From positions 74,957,839 through 75,021,838 of the forward strand of contig OX344761.1 in NCBI GenBank assembly GCA_947034895.1: a DNA stretch of 64,000 nucleotides. Reading direction: 5' to 3'. The DNA is from Rhytidiadelphus loreus. Its lineage: Eukaryota > Streptophyta > Bryopsida > Hypnales > Hylocomiaceae. Of this stretch, positions 27,001 through 38,939 are shown in pieces. The notes beneath the pieces are model-generated. The model searched no databases. It saw nothing but the letters and a program-made list of their open reading frames with translations, and was not told the DNA's origin. A program made the translations under genes and the position numbers. Position 1 is the first letter of the stretch, and each line of letters opens with the position of its first letter.

Positions 27001-30000
27001 TTACCCAAATATGTAGCTCTAGAAAAAAAATCTAAAAGTACTGCATGATCAAGATTTTTTGAATCAACACATATTCTACACATAATTTTACACCAATCTT
27101 GACACCAGGAACTAAAATTATTTCTGGCCGTACGTTACCTCATCAATTGTCAATGTATAGGTACTCATCTACTTCATTTCGTTTATGAGAGCAATTCTCC
27201 AATCACTTGCACGATTGTGTACCTTAAAAAGAGCTCTGTCCCCAACGAGGGAGAAATGCAAGACACCCATGAGCCGGAAAGTGCCACTATTGGTGCCTTT
27301 TTCCTCCACAGCTAAGTAATAGTGCTCATTCATATCCTTAATAGCTACAACGGCACCTGCAAGAGAGCCAGTTGTCAGAGAAAGATGCAAATCTTTTTAT
27401 GTTCCTCAAATCAATCCCGTATTAAAACATTCTGACATAACAGCAATGAGGTAGGTAATATATGCAAAAACATTCCTTCAGTACAAGCTCAAAGTTGAAG
27501 AAGGTTCTTTACTAAACACTATCTCGCGACCAGTACTCGAAAAAATTCTGTCATGCATAAAGCCCGTCCCTGTTGCAGTATTAATTACAGTATTTGTACA
27601 CTGAACCAGCGGACATAAACTTAGAATGTAACACTGAACTCAAAACTTTCAATTCATTATACGCAGACGTAGATGCCCAGGGTTAAGAAGGAATCGGCTT
27701 CCTGGCATACAATCAATGGGCCCTTTGAAATGGAGGTCCTACCATCCGGAAGATACGAGTCTGTGTCCGGTACTTCTGCTTCAGGTTCTCCATTCTGGTC
27801 CATTGCATACTCAAATTCTGTCTCAGATAAGCTGGATGAGCTGGAAGAGCTGGAAGTGCCCGAGAGTCCCGACAACGGTGCTGTGACAGATAGCAACAAC
27901 TTTGTGCAGTGCCAAGAATAAAACTAGTCAGAGAAAATCTAATCAAACAGTTACAACAAATATATTGACCAAATTGGAGAGTACTATGTCAGTGCAAGAG
28001 TACAATGCGGGTGGGATAGTCAGTGCGATGCAAAGTTTAGTATTGCAAAAGAAGATAAAATCACAAAACTGCAATGTACACTGTTAGAAATTTGAGCTCA
28101 AACAACGAAGATAAATTCCAATGATAGATCAAATGTAGTACCTGGACTTCTGAAGTGGTGATAGCAAAATCAAAGCCTACCACCGAGCAACTACCTTTCC
28201 AAGAATTCCTCCATTTCCAAAAATCGGGATGCTTATCTGCTGGGACCTTCTCCATTGAGGCCGTAACTGATAATCGTTCCAGAATATATGAATGGGATTC
28301 ATCCAAAGGTTTCCAAGCACTGTCATCCACGATGGGCTGCTCATTCCATTCCTGATAATCGTTACAATCTTCTGACATACCAGAAGAAGAAGGTGATAAT
28401 GTATGATGGCTATGCTGAGACTTATGAGAACCTTGCCCAGGCTCATCATTATTTGCTCCAATAAAATTGTTTCGAAATTGTGGAGTTCGCCCACTTCTGG
28501 CATTCATACGACCAAATGTACGACCTTGGAGTCCAAGGATAGAGGCACGAGAAACAGCTGCTGAAACTTGTAATATACTCCCATTCTTGACTTTCGCTTG
28601 TCCTTTGGTATCCACCTCAATAATAAAACCCTCAACTGGAGCTGCAGACCAAGAAATAAGTTCGTCAATTCTAAAGAGCTATAATGCAAGAGTAGTGATT
28701 CTAGAACGCAGGCCTGAGTGGAACTTCTAACCAAATGCAGAAAAACATGAAAAGACGGAGATGCGATCACGTACCAGAAGTAGTCGATCCACGTTCGACA
28801 AGGACAAGAGACAAACCAATGAGATTTGCACTCAAGTTACCGTCATAACCTTTCTTAGGCACCAATTCAGGCATACGTTCGGTAGCAGCCTGTAAACGTC
28901 GAGGAGCGGAAGTCATTCGTCGCATCCTCGTGGAGTTCTTAGTTCCAGCCCCTGGTGGCAGTGACACTGACCGTCCAGTATTCTTCAGTAAAGAAGTTGG
29001 ACCGTCTGCGTTATTAGAACTCTGAAGAGAGACTTTCTCAGAAAATTCCCGAGTACTGGAATGGGATGAACTTGCTGTCTCACTAAGCAATTTCACGTGA
29101 TCGTTAACATATTCGAAAAGACTGTGTAGAGCAGCTGTTTGAATGATTGCCAGCCCTCCCTGCTCATTCCCATCACCGACATACAAGATCTTGTTAGATA
29201 CGGGTAAATGAACTCCACGAGAAGACTAGTGACCATGTTTGCCTTAGCTGATTATCTTCATCAGTAAAGCTTCAGTCAATGAAATTTTACGATATAAAAG
29301 ATTCTTCTGGACACATCGAATAATTGTCTCTCAGGAAAGAAAAGGTGAAATAAGAAAAAAAGTGATACTTGAGTACAGTGAACTTTGTCGAGAACACTGA
29401 AGATACATAACCCTAAACAAGGAGATTCAACTTGCCTCAACCTCCATGGTGACATTTTCGGAGTCCTTGCCAAGCTTAAGCTCAATGTGGAGTGTACTGC
29501 TTCCAGAAACAAGAAGCATGATCTTATCAATTAGAGCTTCCCTCAAATCATCAGTGACTGAGATACTTCCAATATCCACGTTCACAGCCAGCCAATACAG
29601 CTCATCAATTTGATTATGTCCTGAAAGGAAAAAAAAACGCCATTTTAGGTCAACTTGAGCATTGATCAATAGCTAACCAAGACTATTGTGAAATGCAATA
29701 AAAATGGAATAGAACATTATTCAAGCTAAACAATGCAAAAGAAAAATCGAGAATCCACTGATAGTTTACACCCAGCCAGTACGGATACCTATGAGTTAGT
29801 TCACATCTGACCTGATAATTCAATATCTGGCTCCTCGTCAAGGGGAAAGGATCCATTATTACTGCGTCCATGTTCTGGCATTTGTTCGTGGCAGGCTGGA
29901 TCTTTTCCACTAGAGGTTGTCATTCCATCAACAGGAGATAATGAAGTATCCTACAGAAAATAGATGGCTCGTCGAATTAATGCCACGGCACAAACAATAG

Positions 30001-33000
30001 CTCCCAACCAAAAAAAACATGCTCGCAGCAGTCAGAAAGACACAGATGAGAACTGCTGGGTTCACCTTCATGGATTAGTACCGTCTCAAACTGATAAGTA
30101 GCGGTAGAATTTCACACGCATGCATAATTCAAAATTTTCTTAAGGCGACAATCATGACTTTCCGAAAGCTCCATATTGAAAATACATGTAAATCAAACAA
30201 AAATTAAACGAGGATCTTGTTAAACTAACCAATTGAGTTTCAGCATCAGCACGCCCAAGATCCATGCTTGACTGTCTCTCCACTTGTCCAATGAGTCTTG
30301 GTCCACAAATGGTTATCTTAGAACGTTCCAAAGCAAACCCTGTCACAGCTATCTGGAATAATTTTACAACATCAAGCACAGTACCATCTAGAAGACTCTG
30401 GTACAAGGACTGCTCTTGTTCCGCCTTCTGATGCTGCTTTTGAACGACACCCATGTGAGCTCCATTTAGATCAAGCGAAATCTGAGTTTCATATCCGTCA
30501 CCCAAAGACATGTCAACTGAAATTGGGAGGGTTGCGAAGTAGCAAAACCTCCCTTGGCCCGGAAAGCGAGCTTTATCAACAACGTGACTATCATCTTGAT
30601 TTTGGGCTTGTCGCCCAAGCGAAGATCTCACACGGTTGTCCACGGTGCTCTTCTGTCCCTCGATGCCTTCACCAATTCTATGATCGCCTAGAACAACCTG
30701 AAAAGCTTCTAGCTGAAGCCTTAGAAACAAAACGAACAAGATCTTGGGAGGAACATCTGCAGTAACATTTGCATCGGTTGTCTGCCGTCCAGTCGAAGTA
30801 TTTCTTAAAAATTCCACTGAGGAGGTCCCGTTAATATCGGGCACGTCTTCATCCGCAACATCAGATGACCCAAACCCCTCCATAAGAGCATTACCAAAGT
30901 CAATGATCTGCTCGTATCAACCAATTTCAATGGGTCAAACTATTGCATCAAATCTGCAATACGAAGTCCCGCTGACATGTCATGCTAAGTATTGAAAGGC
31001 ATTTCAATAGGTAATACAAGGAAAATACCTCTTGAAATATTTCCATCTCCGCCAAGTAAAGGTGAAGTGCAAATGGTGCCAACTTCCCTTCCAGTGACAC
31101 TGAAGCGGACTTGATGACTCCTTTTGGTGAGGACAAATCATCCCTACCCATCAAAAGTCACAGCATCGCGCAATTAGCACACGTCAAAATGGTCCATTAG
31201 CTTGTGAATAAAAGAGATCAAATGATAAGCATTTTTGGTCACATTCTCAAAGTACAACAAAATCTTACTGACGAAAACGGATGAAACGGATTCAGTCGAG
31301 AAAAATAACATCCCTCTTCGTCAACACAGACGAGTAATATCAAAGGAGCTCGCAAAGGAGGCGTAGTAGATAGATACTTCAAACGAATTTGTAAAAATGT
31401 TATTAGAAGAGTCTAAAGCCTCGCCGGTTCAAGCAGAATAATTCAAAGGTTAATAGAAATAAGTACCTGCAAAATGATGACTGCATAACACAAGAAATTG
31501 GCCCCAGAACCGGCACAATCGATTGTCTATTGCGATCCGTCCGAAGCATCACACCAGCATTCTCAAGAGCAAAGTACAAGTTGTTTCCGATTTGCTCTTC
31601 TTCTGAACCCAAGGTGTCTTCTGGAAAACTTGGTGTAGGAGGTCTCTTCAGCCACAACTTCTCGTGAACACAGTCATCCCACCATCCTAACGGTGCGGCG
31701 TCCTTTACGGGTACTCTGGCCTCAAGTTCTAATAGAGATTCCTTACTGCTGGCAGGCCATGTCAGTAACTGTAATGAACCAATCTCAACGACAAGAGATG
31801 AGCCTCGACTAGCGTGAGTAGTCCCGTCATTCTCTGATAGCTTCGCCTGGTGGTCATTTTCAAACTGCCCCATTGTTGCTGCAAATGTAAACTTTGAGCT
31901 TTCAATCACAACAGAAAGTTCAACCCGACTCTTCGGAACAGTAAGCCCAACGTAGTGCCTACAAAGATTTAGATAATTCAGCATCTTTTCTTCATAAGAA
32001 ATTTCAAATTCTTTTGGATCAGCGGGAGCCTTGTCAGGTTCCGCATTTTGGCCAGAAATCTTTGCTGTCGATAGTTGGTCTATCAGTGGTCTGATCCGAT
32101 AGCTTGTCGTGCTGTCGCTGTAAAAGTCTAAACAACCCATGCTCAAAGCACACGTCATCAAGCCTCCTAAAACCTTCACACCGTCATTGTCAACATCAGC
32201 AGTTCCAAATTCTACGATCAAGAATGCCCTGGAGACATCTCCTTTGAAGGAGGGACTAGCCACGTCACTCCCGTCCCCTGTCAAATTCGCTGGACACTTC
32301 CATTCATGGTGACCCCAAGCGTTAGCGACGTTTTCCTGCCAATCACAATGTCTCTTACGAGCTGAGGCCGTCTGAGGCATGTCTCCAGTGTCCTGCAGAT
32401 CTTTCAACCTGTCGATCGTCTTCATTGGGGCTTTATACGGCATGCTTCTAAGTAATTGCAGAGTATCCGAAGCCTTTTTCTTCCATCTACCGTGCCGCAA
32501 AGTGAGCATGTCCTCATGCAACGACTGAGAAGCAACTGCAGAGATAAGATCAACCTGCCAATGACCAACTCCAAATCGTCCCCCACTTCCAATATGATCT
32601 AAACCGTACTCAAGTGAAACCCTTTCGAGTGTCATATGTACTCCAGGCAGAGGTGCTCCTCTTACATCCAGCGTTTCTCCCGATTTACTACTGTCTTCAG
32701 CAGCCTGATCTGTATCATCATCTGCGGCAGCAACTAATGTGAATAACCCCCTACTAAAATAAATTTCAAAAGTTGGCCCACGGTTGGGGACCACCTTAAA
32801 GAGCGAACTCTCAGAATTGTCATCTGAGGTAGTAGTGGTTGGATTCTCTCCTCGCTCTTCTGAAATGCTTCGCTTTTCTTCTAGTAGAGCAGATACACTA
32901 CGTTCCGTGCCAGTAGTCAACTGCCACGCCTCTTTCAAGAGTGCAGGAATAGAACGAAGCAAGAGTAAGATGACGAAAACAATCTGGATCGCGAAACCAA

Positions 33001-34688
33001 TCACCTCAGATAAATTGTGCACCCACAGCCGCCATGCCAGCACATGAAAAACACGATGGACAGGCACTCGGACAACTTCTGGCTCCCCATCAGCACCAAA
33101 TCCTTTCTGATGCGATCCCTTGGCACTTCTATCTTCATCAACAGAACCAACTATCTCCGCTAACCTATTCGATTCAGTGTCTAAATCTGAGCTGAACTCA
33201 CTGTATGACAACCCATTTCGTGTGGATTCTAACCGGCTTCTTCTAACTTTGAATAATGCCATGTCCAGAGTCTTGTCTGTCTCCCGTACCCCAGCACCAT
33301 TTGCTTGAGCAGCAAGTACCATAAGCACGTCGAGTTCCCTAGCGTCCAATCCAACAAACACTTCCGGAACTTCCACCACTAAACCTAAAAAATCGACTCC
33401 TTGTAATCTAACACCCATGGAGACAACCTCAAATAGCAGTATTTGGTCCCGCTTCGCACCAACGTCACCCCGCACTGCACTTTGCCTGCTCTGCCTCCCT
33501 TTACTGATGCTGGATCTATGACGCCTATCAAAATTTCCGGAGCTTTCTCTCGAGTCCATCGTCCGATCCTTTGATTGGTTCGACACAGTTTCAAGATTCA
33601 ACGCCAGGCCTTGAAAAATGCACATTTTCTTCACTGAGACGACTTTTTGCTCCCACCCACTACGCACAGCGTCGACGGAAGCTCGAAATAGTCCATCTGC
33701 AGTTTTATCACCACCAGCGGATCCTTCTTCCAAAATGAAGGACTCCAACGATGCAGAGCAGACGTAACTCCAAGGTTTCAAGGAGTAAGAAACAAAATTC
33801 ACTGAGCAATCATGGACTTCAACCCTGAGGGAGGACAGAACGAAATTTGTCAAAGAGTTTACAATAAAACTTGACGCAGAAGCCCCCTTCCGCTGTTTCG
33901 CTTCGCCTTTTGGTTTCGTAGAATCCTGTGCCCCACCAATTAATGCCCGTAAACTGGAAGCATCGAAAATAAGCTACTGCATAGGAGAAATTCAAAAACT
34001 AGGTCAAATTGGCATGGGTTACCACTTCCAAACTGAATTCCTACACCACTCTTAACTAAAACCTACCTCGCGAACCGCTTCAGTTTTCCGACCCTTCGCC
34101 ATTTGATTGGAAGATGCATGAGGTCCACTTGCAGCCCTATAAGCACATGAATGAAGGTCACATTTCCAAGTAAAATCTTTCTGTAGAGTCGGTGAATTAC
34201 AATCTCTGAGCTCGAGTGCCATATTCCGAGTGTTAATATGGACTGATATACGAACCGGGAGACAAAGTATTGCGCTTCCCGGTAATTGAAGATACAGCAT
34301 TGAAGATACTGAAGAGCAGTACTCCATCACAGACACAACTGCATGCTGCCTTTTCATAGTTTACGGACCTTTAAGACAGGAGAAGGTGAAGAGAGAGGAA
34401 CCTGGGCTTCATCACAACATGAACACCACGCAAGACGACTGTCACAACAGGAAAGCTCAGAAGAGACAGCTTGAGATCTGCCTCTTCTATCACGAACTCG
34501 TGAATCAGCAAGGACGATGTGGACATGGCCGCTTCGTTGAGAGCGGCCACGTCTAGACTGATGTCGCGAAGCTGCACGAGCAATTGGCTGGCGGAGGGTG
34601 AGACCTTGAAATCCGCATCGTGGCCAGGTGCAAGCCATGGTTTCAATCTCTTCACCACCTCGCGCTCAAGTCGATTGAGCAAACCCAT
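15072..34688 (-). CDS. VPS13: VPS13-type bridge-like lipid transfer protein (plant VPS13X-like), 39 exons
   Basis: Chorein-family rod expected to move lipids between membranes at contact sites. Exons: 34688-34402, 34136-34067, 33973-31467, 31143-31029, 30910-30230, 29950-29812, 29620-29436, 29225-28775, 28641-28142, 27923-27743, 27356-27223, 26967-26303, 25904-25787, 25379-25263, 25044-24941, 24738-24581, 24492-24434, 24118-23908, 23735-23535, 23187-22960, 22872-22548, 21921-21826, 21561-21300, 20928-20524, 20302-20206, 19639-19305, 18951-18799, 18556-18386, 18003-17917, 17852-17724, 17533-17444, 17275-17169, 16981-16833, 16685-16603, 16468-16373, 16136-16014, 15848-15765, 15678-15532, 15461-15072. 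They sum to 10,440 nt (3,479 residues); every phase closes. The N-terminus (LKPWL, then hydrophobic strands) matches the At3g50380-type chorein start. Residues about 443-465 are strongly hydrophobic. VPS13 adaptor-binding-like segments include IPYRIENA and NYVWDDLGL. C-terminal motif SSLDVFFDPSSGSVDVQGL. Introns 7 and 24 use GC donors. Family sure; the plant subclass comes from memory of its members. Confidence 0.88.
21661..21767. repeat. Intronic direct duplication, about 46-53 bp
   Basis: AATAAAATAAACACAAT at 21661 and again at 21722, each followed by AAACGGTTTCTATAATAAAG and ending CTCAAAC. The first copy has a few extra bases. Lies in intron 22 of the VPS13-type gene and does not touch coding sequence. 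Confidence 0.9.
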
Positions 34689-35303
34689 AGCAGCAGCCAC
34701 TCGTCACGGCCTCGAACAAGCTCCACAAGTCTCCGGCATCACCAGCATAATTCCTTCTCACACCGCGCCTGCATCATTAAACCCAAACCAAGGCCATACC
34801 CATTCAATACCAAACGTTCTCCATCACCGCAATTTGAAACGCATTAAATCATCCAATAATCAACGCCAAACCCACCAGCTTCAATTCATCCACGCACGAA
34901 ATTGCCCACACCGACAGCCTGATATTTCAAATTTCGAATTTCTACTCCTCACCTAAACCCCAAACCTTAAATCCCAAACCCTACCTCGCCACACAGCACC
35001 ATCGCAAACGCCATACACAAGCTCACCGACGGGCTCACCGAAAAAGCAAAAAAACGCACCCATTCACCGACTCAAATTGCGAAACCATGAGCAGCCCATT
35101 CCCAAAACAATCCACTCCCATACCCGTTGGCAACCACTCATCAATCATTAACACATTGGAGAGACTCCCAATCCAGCGAAAAACTCAAAACTCGAGAAAC
35201 GACGCCACGCCAAGGCATTGGCACTACAATTCTAGCTCAAGAACACCAAAACGCAACCAACACTGCCCGCGACTCTCCAAATTCGGAACCACCACCACCA
35301 CCA

Positions 35304-35804
35304 CTACGAGCGCTGGAAATGCAAGCAGCACGAGCTACAAACCTTCCATGGAATCCCCGTGCCCTTGAAGCTCAGTCGAAGGAGTCCGAGGACGACGCCA
35401 CAACAGGGAATTGCGAGCACTGCCAAAGGAATCTTACTACGTAGTTCCGGATTGGGAAGAAGTGCCCTGACGTGCCGACGGAAGCCAAATGGCGCCAGCA
35501 GCAGTACTGAAGGGAAGTGGGAGAGCGATGGATTGCGGGGCGAGCGGGAGAGCGACACTTGGGGCTCCATCCCCCGGATCCTCACTACTGGCTTCGCAAC
35601 GCTCCTCGATCGGATGCAATTCGGTTCCTCCGATGAATGAATCTTTTCCGATTCCAGTGAGGCTCTTGCCGCTCCAATGCTGTGCGCTTTGCTTTCGGAC
35701 GGTCCTGTGGACGTCGAGTGGCATGGGACCCTGTGTTCTTCTACGACATGGCCACTTGGCAGAGTGGGGAGAGCGGGAGCTTTAGGGCTGTCTACGACGC
35801 TCAT
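35304..35804 (-). CDS. Uncertain ORF of 166 codons in the VPS13 upstream region
   Basis: Not recognised. The ATG-started reading is Ser/Pro/Arg-rich and low in complexity, with one hydrophobic stretch (IPLAVLAIPCCGVVLGLL) near the C-terminus and no known motif. Overlapping frames on both strands are also open here, as expected by chance in GC-richer DNA. It may be untranslated leader or promoter of the VPS13-type gene. Listed only because it is the longest open frame of the region. Confidence 0.15.
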   Translation of the reverse strand: MSVVDSPKAPALPTLPSGHVVEEHRVPCHSTSTGPSESKAHSIGAARASLESEKIHSSEEPNCIRSRSVAKPVVRIRGMEPQVSLSRSPRNPSLSHFPSVLLLAPFGFRRHVRALLPNPELRSKIPLAVLAIPCCGVVLGLLRLSFKGTGIPWKVCSSCCLHFQRS

Positions 35805-36913
35805 CACTCTAACCTGAAGCTTTAACGAACTCTACTCTAGGCTACAGAACGTAGGGTTACGAATCCTAAGCGTTAAACCCTAGGCTACGAACTCTAGGAG
35901 AGGGATGGAGTTGCAATCTCAACCACAGGACTGAGGCATTCAGGGTTTTAGGTAGGAAGGCCCATTCTCGTCCCTTTGGCAATTGTACATGCCCATCATG
36001 GGCATATTTAGGAGTTTGCCCTCATGCCATTGCAGAATTCTTAAAAAAATTTAATTCCCACATAGAGACAAGTTTGGGAAAGGGTGAAAACAATTGAAAT
36101 TATATTTTTTCAACAAAGTTTGAATTTATCATGAATTTTTGAAGTGTCTTGGCCCATCATGGCCCATAAGAGAGTCTCTAGATGACTATTGTACCAAGAT
36201 GGTCTCACAATGGTCATCTTGCTCACTTGAAACAGTCACAAAATTTTCTAACATGGTCACAACATGAAGGCCTAACAAAATCACTTCTTGCAATGAATTT
36301 ACACTAAAAAAGGTGGACGGTTCCTATTAGAGTCACTAATCAATCACTCCTTACCACCACCTAAGACATTGATTGTGGCCCAAAAGTCTCATTTATATTG
36401 AAATAAAATTGTAATAGGTCATTCTTTAGGTGTCTGGGATGGAGATTTTGTTCATAATGGGTTGTTCTATCTTATTGTTGTCACATTCCTGAGGTAGAGA
36501 GGGGAATGTAGACTTGGGGCTTTGGAGCAAAACAAATAAGAATTTGAAAATAATTCAAACAAGTGATTTTTGTCTCTATAGGTTTTTCTTTCAATCTTCC
36601 CATTCCTATATGAACAAATTTAGAGCTTGAAACCTAATTAAGTCATGAAACACCAAGAGCCCATGCTAATTATATTGCTAAAGAATAGAGAAGAATTGCA
36701 TTTTTGACATACTTGGATTTACTTCATTTGTTACCTATTGAAAGTTCTTAAAGTGATTATAATCTACCTAAGAGGTTGCCAAATCTTTAGAGGTATACCC
36801 TCAAAAAATGGACTTGTGATCACTTCTTGAACATCCAAATACTTCACTTTGTATGCTCCCATCTTGCAATTGTATATGTTTAAAATTTTACATTTTTATT
36901 GTAATCACATGCC

Positions 36914-37735
36914 TCATTAGATGAGATTTGAGGGCAAAGGAGGGCCATTTCAAGCCTATTCCCCACTTTAGGCTTATAATATAGCACCTTTCATAGTTAT
37001 AGGATGTTTATATTATAGGTCTCTATGTTGTAGGTACCTATGTTATAAGCACCTTCCATGATTAGAAGATATTTATATTATAAGTGTCTATATTATAGGC
37101 ATTTATATTAAAGGTGTATGTGTTGTAGGTACCTATGTTATAAGTACCTTCAATGGTTATATGATGTTTATATTATAAGTACCTAATTATATTATAGGTG
37201 TCTATATTATAGGCACCTTCCATTATTATAGGATATTTATGTTATAAGTATGTATGTCATAGACATCTCCAATAGTTGTAGGGTAACTATGTGCCTAGGC
37301 TCAAGGCTTGTAGGCTCAAATTTCTAGGCTCACATACTAGCACCGTTGTTTGAATAATAATAATAAATTAATATTATTTGACATGGCACAATTGTGACCA
37401 CGTCAGATCATTGTTGTGGCAAGTACCTTCAATGGTTATATGATGTTTATATTATAAGTACCTAATTATATTATAGGTGTCTATATTATAGGCACCTTCC
37501 ATTATTATAGGATATTTATGTTATAAGTATGTATGTCATAGACATCTCCAATAGTTGTAGGGTAACTATGTGCCTAGGCTCAAGGCTTGTAGGCTCAAAT
37601 TTCTAGGCTCACATACTAGCACCGTTGTTTGAATAATAATAATAAATTAATATTATTTGACATGGCACAATTGTGACCACGTCAGATCCTTGTTGTGGCA
37701 AGGTTCCCAACGTTCCATGTTGTTGAAACGGTTGA
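36914..37735 (-). mobile_element. Family 1 TIR element copy D, inverted and internally expanded
   Basis: Opens CATTAGATGAGATTTGAGG then GGAGGGCCATTTCAAGCCTA. This is the mirror of the right end of copies A and C. The interior is expanded by degenerate repeats (TATATTATAGG-type words, about 36970-37270) and by the 279-bp duplication. The TGACATGGC...ACCACGTCA hairpin occurs twice (37379-37405, 37658-37684), followed by GGCAAGGTTCCCAACG. The distal terminus was not found, so the right boundary is approximate. Confidence 0.5.
37142..37699. repeat. Tandem duplication, 2 x 279 bp
   Basis: Copy 1 at 37142-37420 and copy 2 at 37421-37699, each starting AAGTACCTTCAATGG and ending TTGTTGTGGC. The only mismatch noted is CAGATCATTG versus CAGATCCTTG. 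It lies inside TIR element copy D and duplicates its hairpin. Recent event. Confidence 0.97.
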
Positions 37736-37769
37736 AATTTCATAGTTTTCTTTTGCCCACAAATCTCTT

Positions 37770-38110
37770 CCAATGTCTATAATACTTAAAAATTTAAGAT
37801 GTTTTTGTAGCTAATTGAAATTACCGTGAATTTTTCAATGATAAGTAAAAAAATCACATCAAATACAAAACACACTTAGAAAATCTTAAAATTTCATCAC
37901 AATTATATATTATATTGAAGAACTACGTAAAGTTAACCAAATTTCTATTTATTTTAGTAGTTAGAATATCAACAACTAATCATGGTTATAGAACAAAAGT
38001 TTAAATTGAAATAAGATATTGAACTTTAAGAAATTTTCAAATTTTCAAATTAGAATAGAAACTATACTTGATAAAGTTCATTTAAATAATTAGGCATAAA
38101 TTCAAATAGA
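37770..38110 (+). repeat. Diverged dispersed repeat, copy 2
   Basis: Colinear by-eye match to 12360-12740, including CACATCAAATA, ATATTGAA and ATCATGGTTATAGAA blocks; visibly diverged. It lies next to TIR element copy D, as copy 1 lies next to copy B. Confidence 0.5.
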
Positions 38111-38409
38111 CCATTTTTTTTTACTAAAGTTAAAATGAAGAGTAAAGACCTAGGTGTTTGCTAAAATACACTACAAGGTGATCCATGGATTAAGCATCTT
38201 CTTCTATAGAAACATCATGATTATAAGGGAATTTCTACCTCAGTCCATCCATTGCAAACACTTTGAGTAAACCCCCCAAAAAGATTTGGATGACTTTCTT
38301 ATCCTATCCTACAACTGTCTATCAAGTCATTCATTGGGCATGAAACAACCATCTTAGTTTACTAAGGTGAGCCTTCAAATGTTGGACAATGTGGCAAGAA
38401 ATTTCCTAA

Positions 38410-38745
38410 CATTACATGTGTTTTGGTTGTTGGGGAGGGCTGCAAGTTCCCAACTTGAAACCCACCTAAAAAGCGTTGAACCCCGCCGTTCCCCACCTGT
38501 GTTGACCTGGCCAAGAGATTGCCAGGTCAGTTTTTTTTTAAAATAAAAAAATAAAAAAACTTTGTTTCTCATTTTAAGGACTTAAATTTCTTTATTTAAA
38601 AATAAAAAAAAATAAAAAAAAATAAAAAAATAAAAAATAAAAACATAAAAATAAAAATCTGACTTTGGAGTTCGAGAAGATAGGGGGAACGGAGCTGGGA
38701 ACAGGCCCGAAACGGCCCTCCAGCCCCCCCCCATCTCATCTAATG
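38410..38745 (+). mobile_element. Family 1 TIR element copy C (336 bp)
   Basis: Left end CATTACATGTGTTTTGG, then GGGCTGCAAGTTCCCAAC. A perfect 9-bp hairpin follows, TGACCTGGC/GCCAGGTCA with a 9-nt loop (38503-38529), then AATAAAA-type tracts. Right end is AACGGCCCTCCAG...CTCATCTAATG. The termini are inverted relative to each other (CATTAgATGaG). Same order as copy A. Confidence 0.6.
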
Positions 38746-38797
38746 TGGATGACCATTTCAAGACCTTAGAAGACTAAAAAATATAGATTAGATCACG

Positions 38798-38939
38798 AGT
38801 AGAAAATCTGAAATTTCTGTCATTTTGGACGCGTTGTTTTGGACAAAATCTAACAGAAATCTGTTGTTTTGGACAGATTTCTGTTAGATTTTGTCCAAAA
38901 CAACGCGTCCAAAATGACAGAAATTTCAGATTTTCTACT
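38798..38939. repeat. Perfect foldback: 66-bp inverted arms, 10-bp loop
   Basis: 38798-38863 is the exact reverse complement of 38874-38939, separated by TTGTTTTGGA. The match resumes for 3 bp beyond one mismatch on each side. The arms contain GTTGTTTTGGAC, which the loop partly repeats. Transcription would give a long perfect hairpin RNA. No coding potential. Confidence 0.95.

Noticed and set aside
27150..27222. Apparent in-frame stop (MK then TAG) in VPS13 exon 11, suggesting a pseudogene
   Set aside because: The exon ends earlier at AAG|GTACAC (27223). The stop is in the intron, and joining to 26967 gives the conserved run ALFKVKYQRNKNGK.
34138..34351. Long open reading between VPS13 exons 1 and 2
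   Set aside because: Open by chance; the acceptor at 34137 gives the short exon 2 in phase.
35840..35900. Telomere-like text (CCCTAGG, AAACCCTAGG)
   Set aside because: Irregular and short; not a TTTAGGG array. Treated as telo-box-like promoter sequence or decayed repeat.
38541..38660. AATAAAA-type tracts as candidate polyadenylation clusters or retroposon tails
   Set aside because: They recur at the same relative place in the TIR family copies and are better explained as part of those elements.
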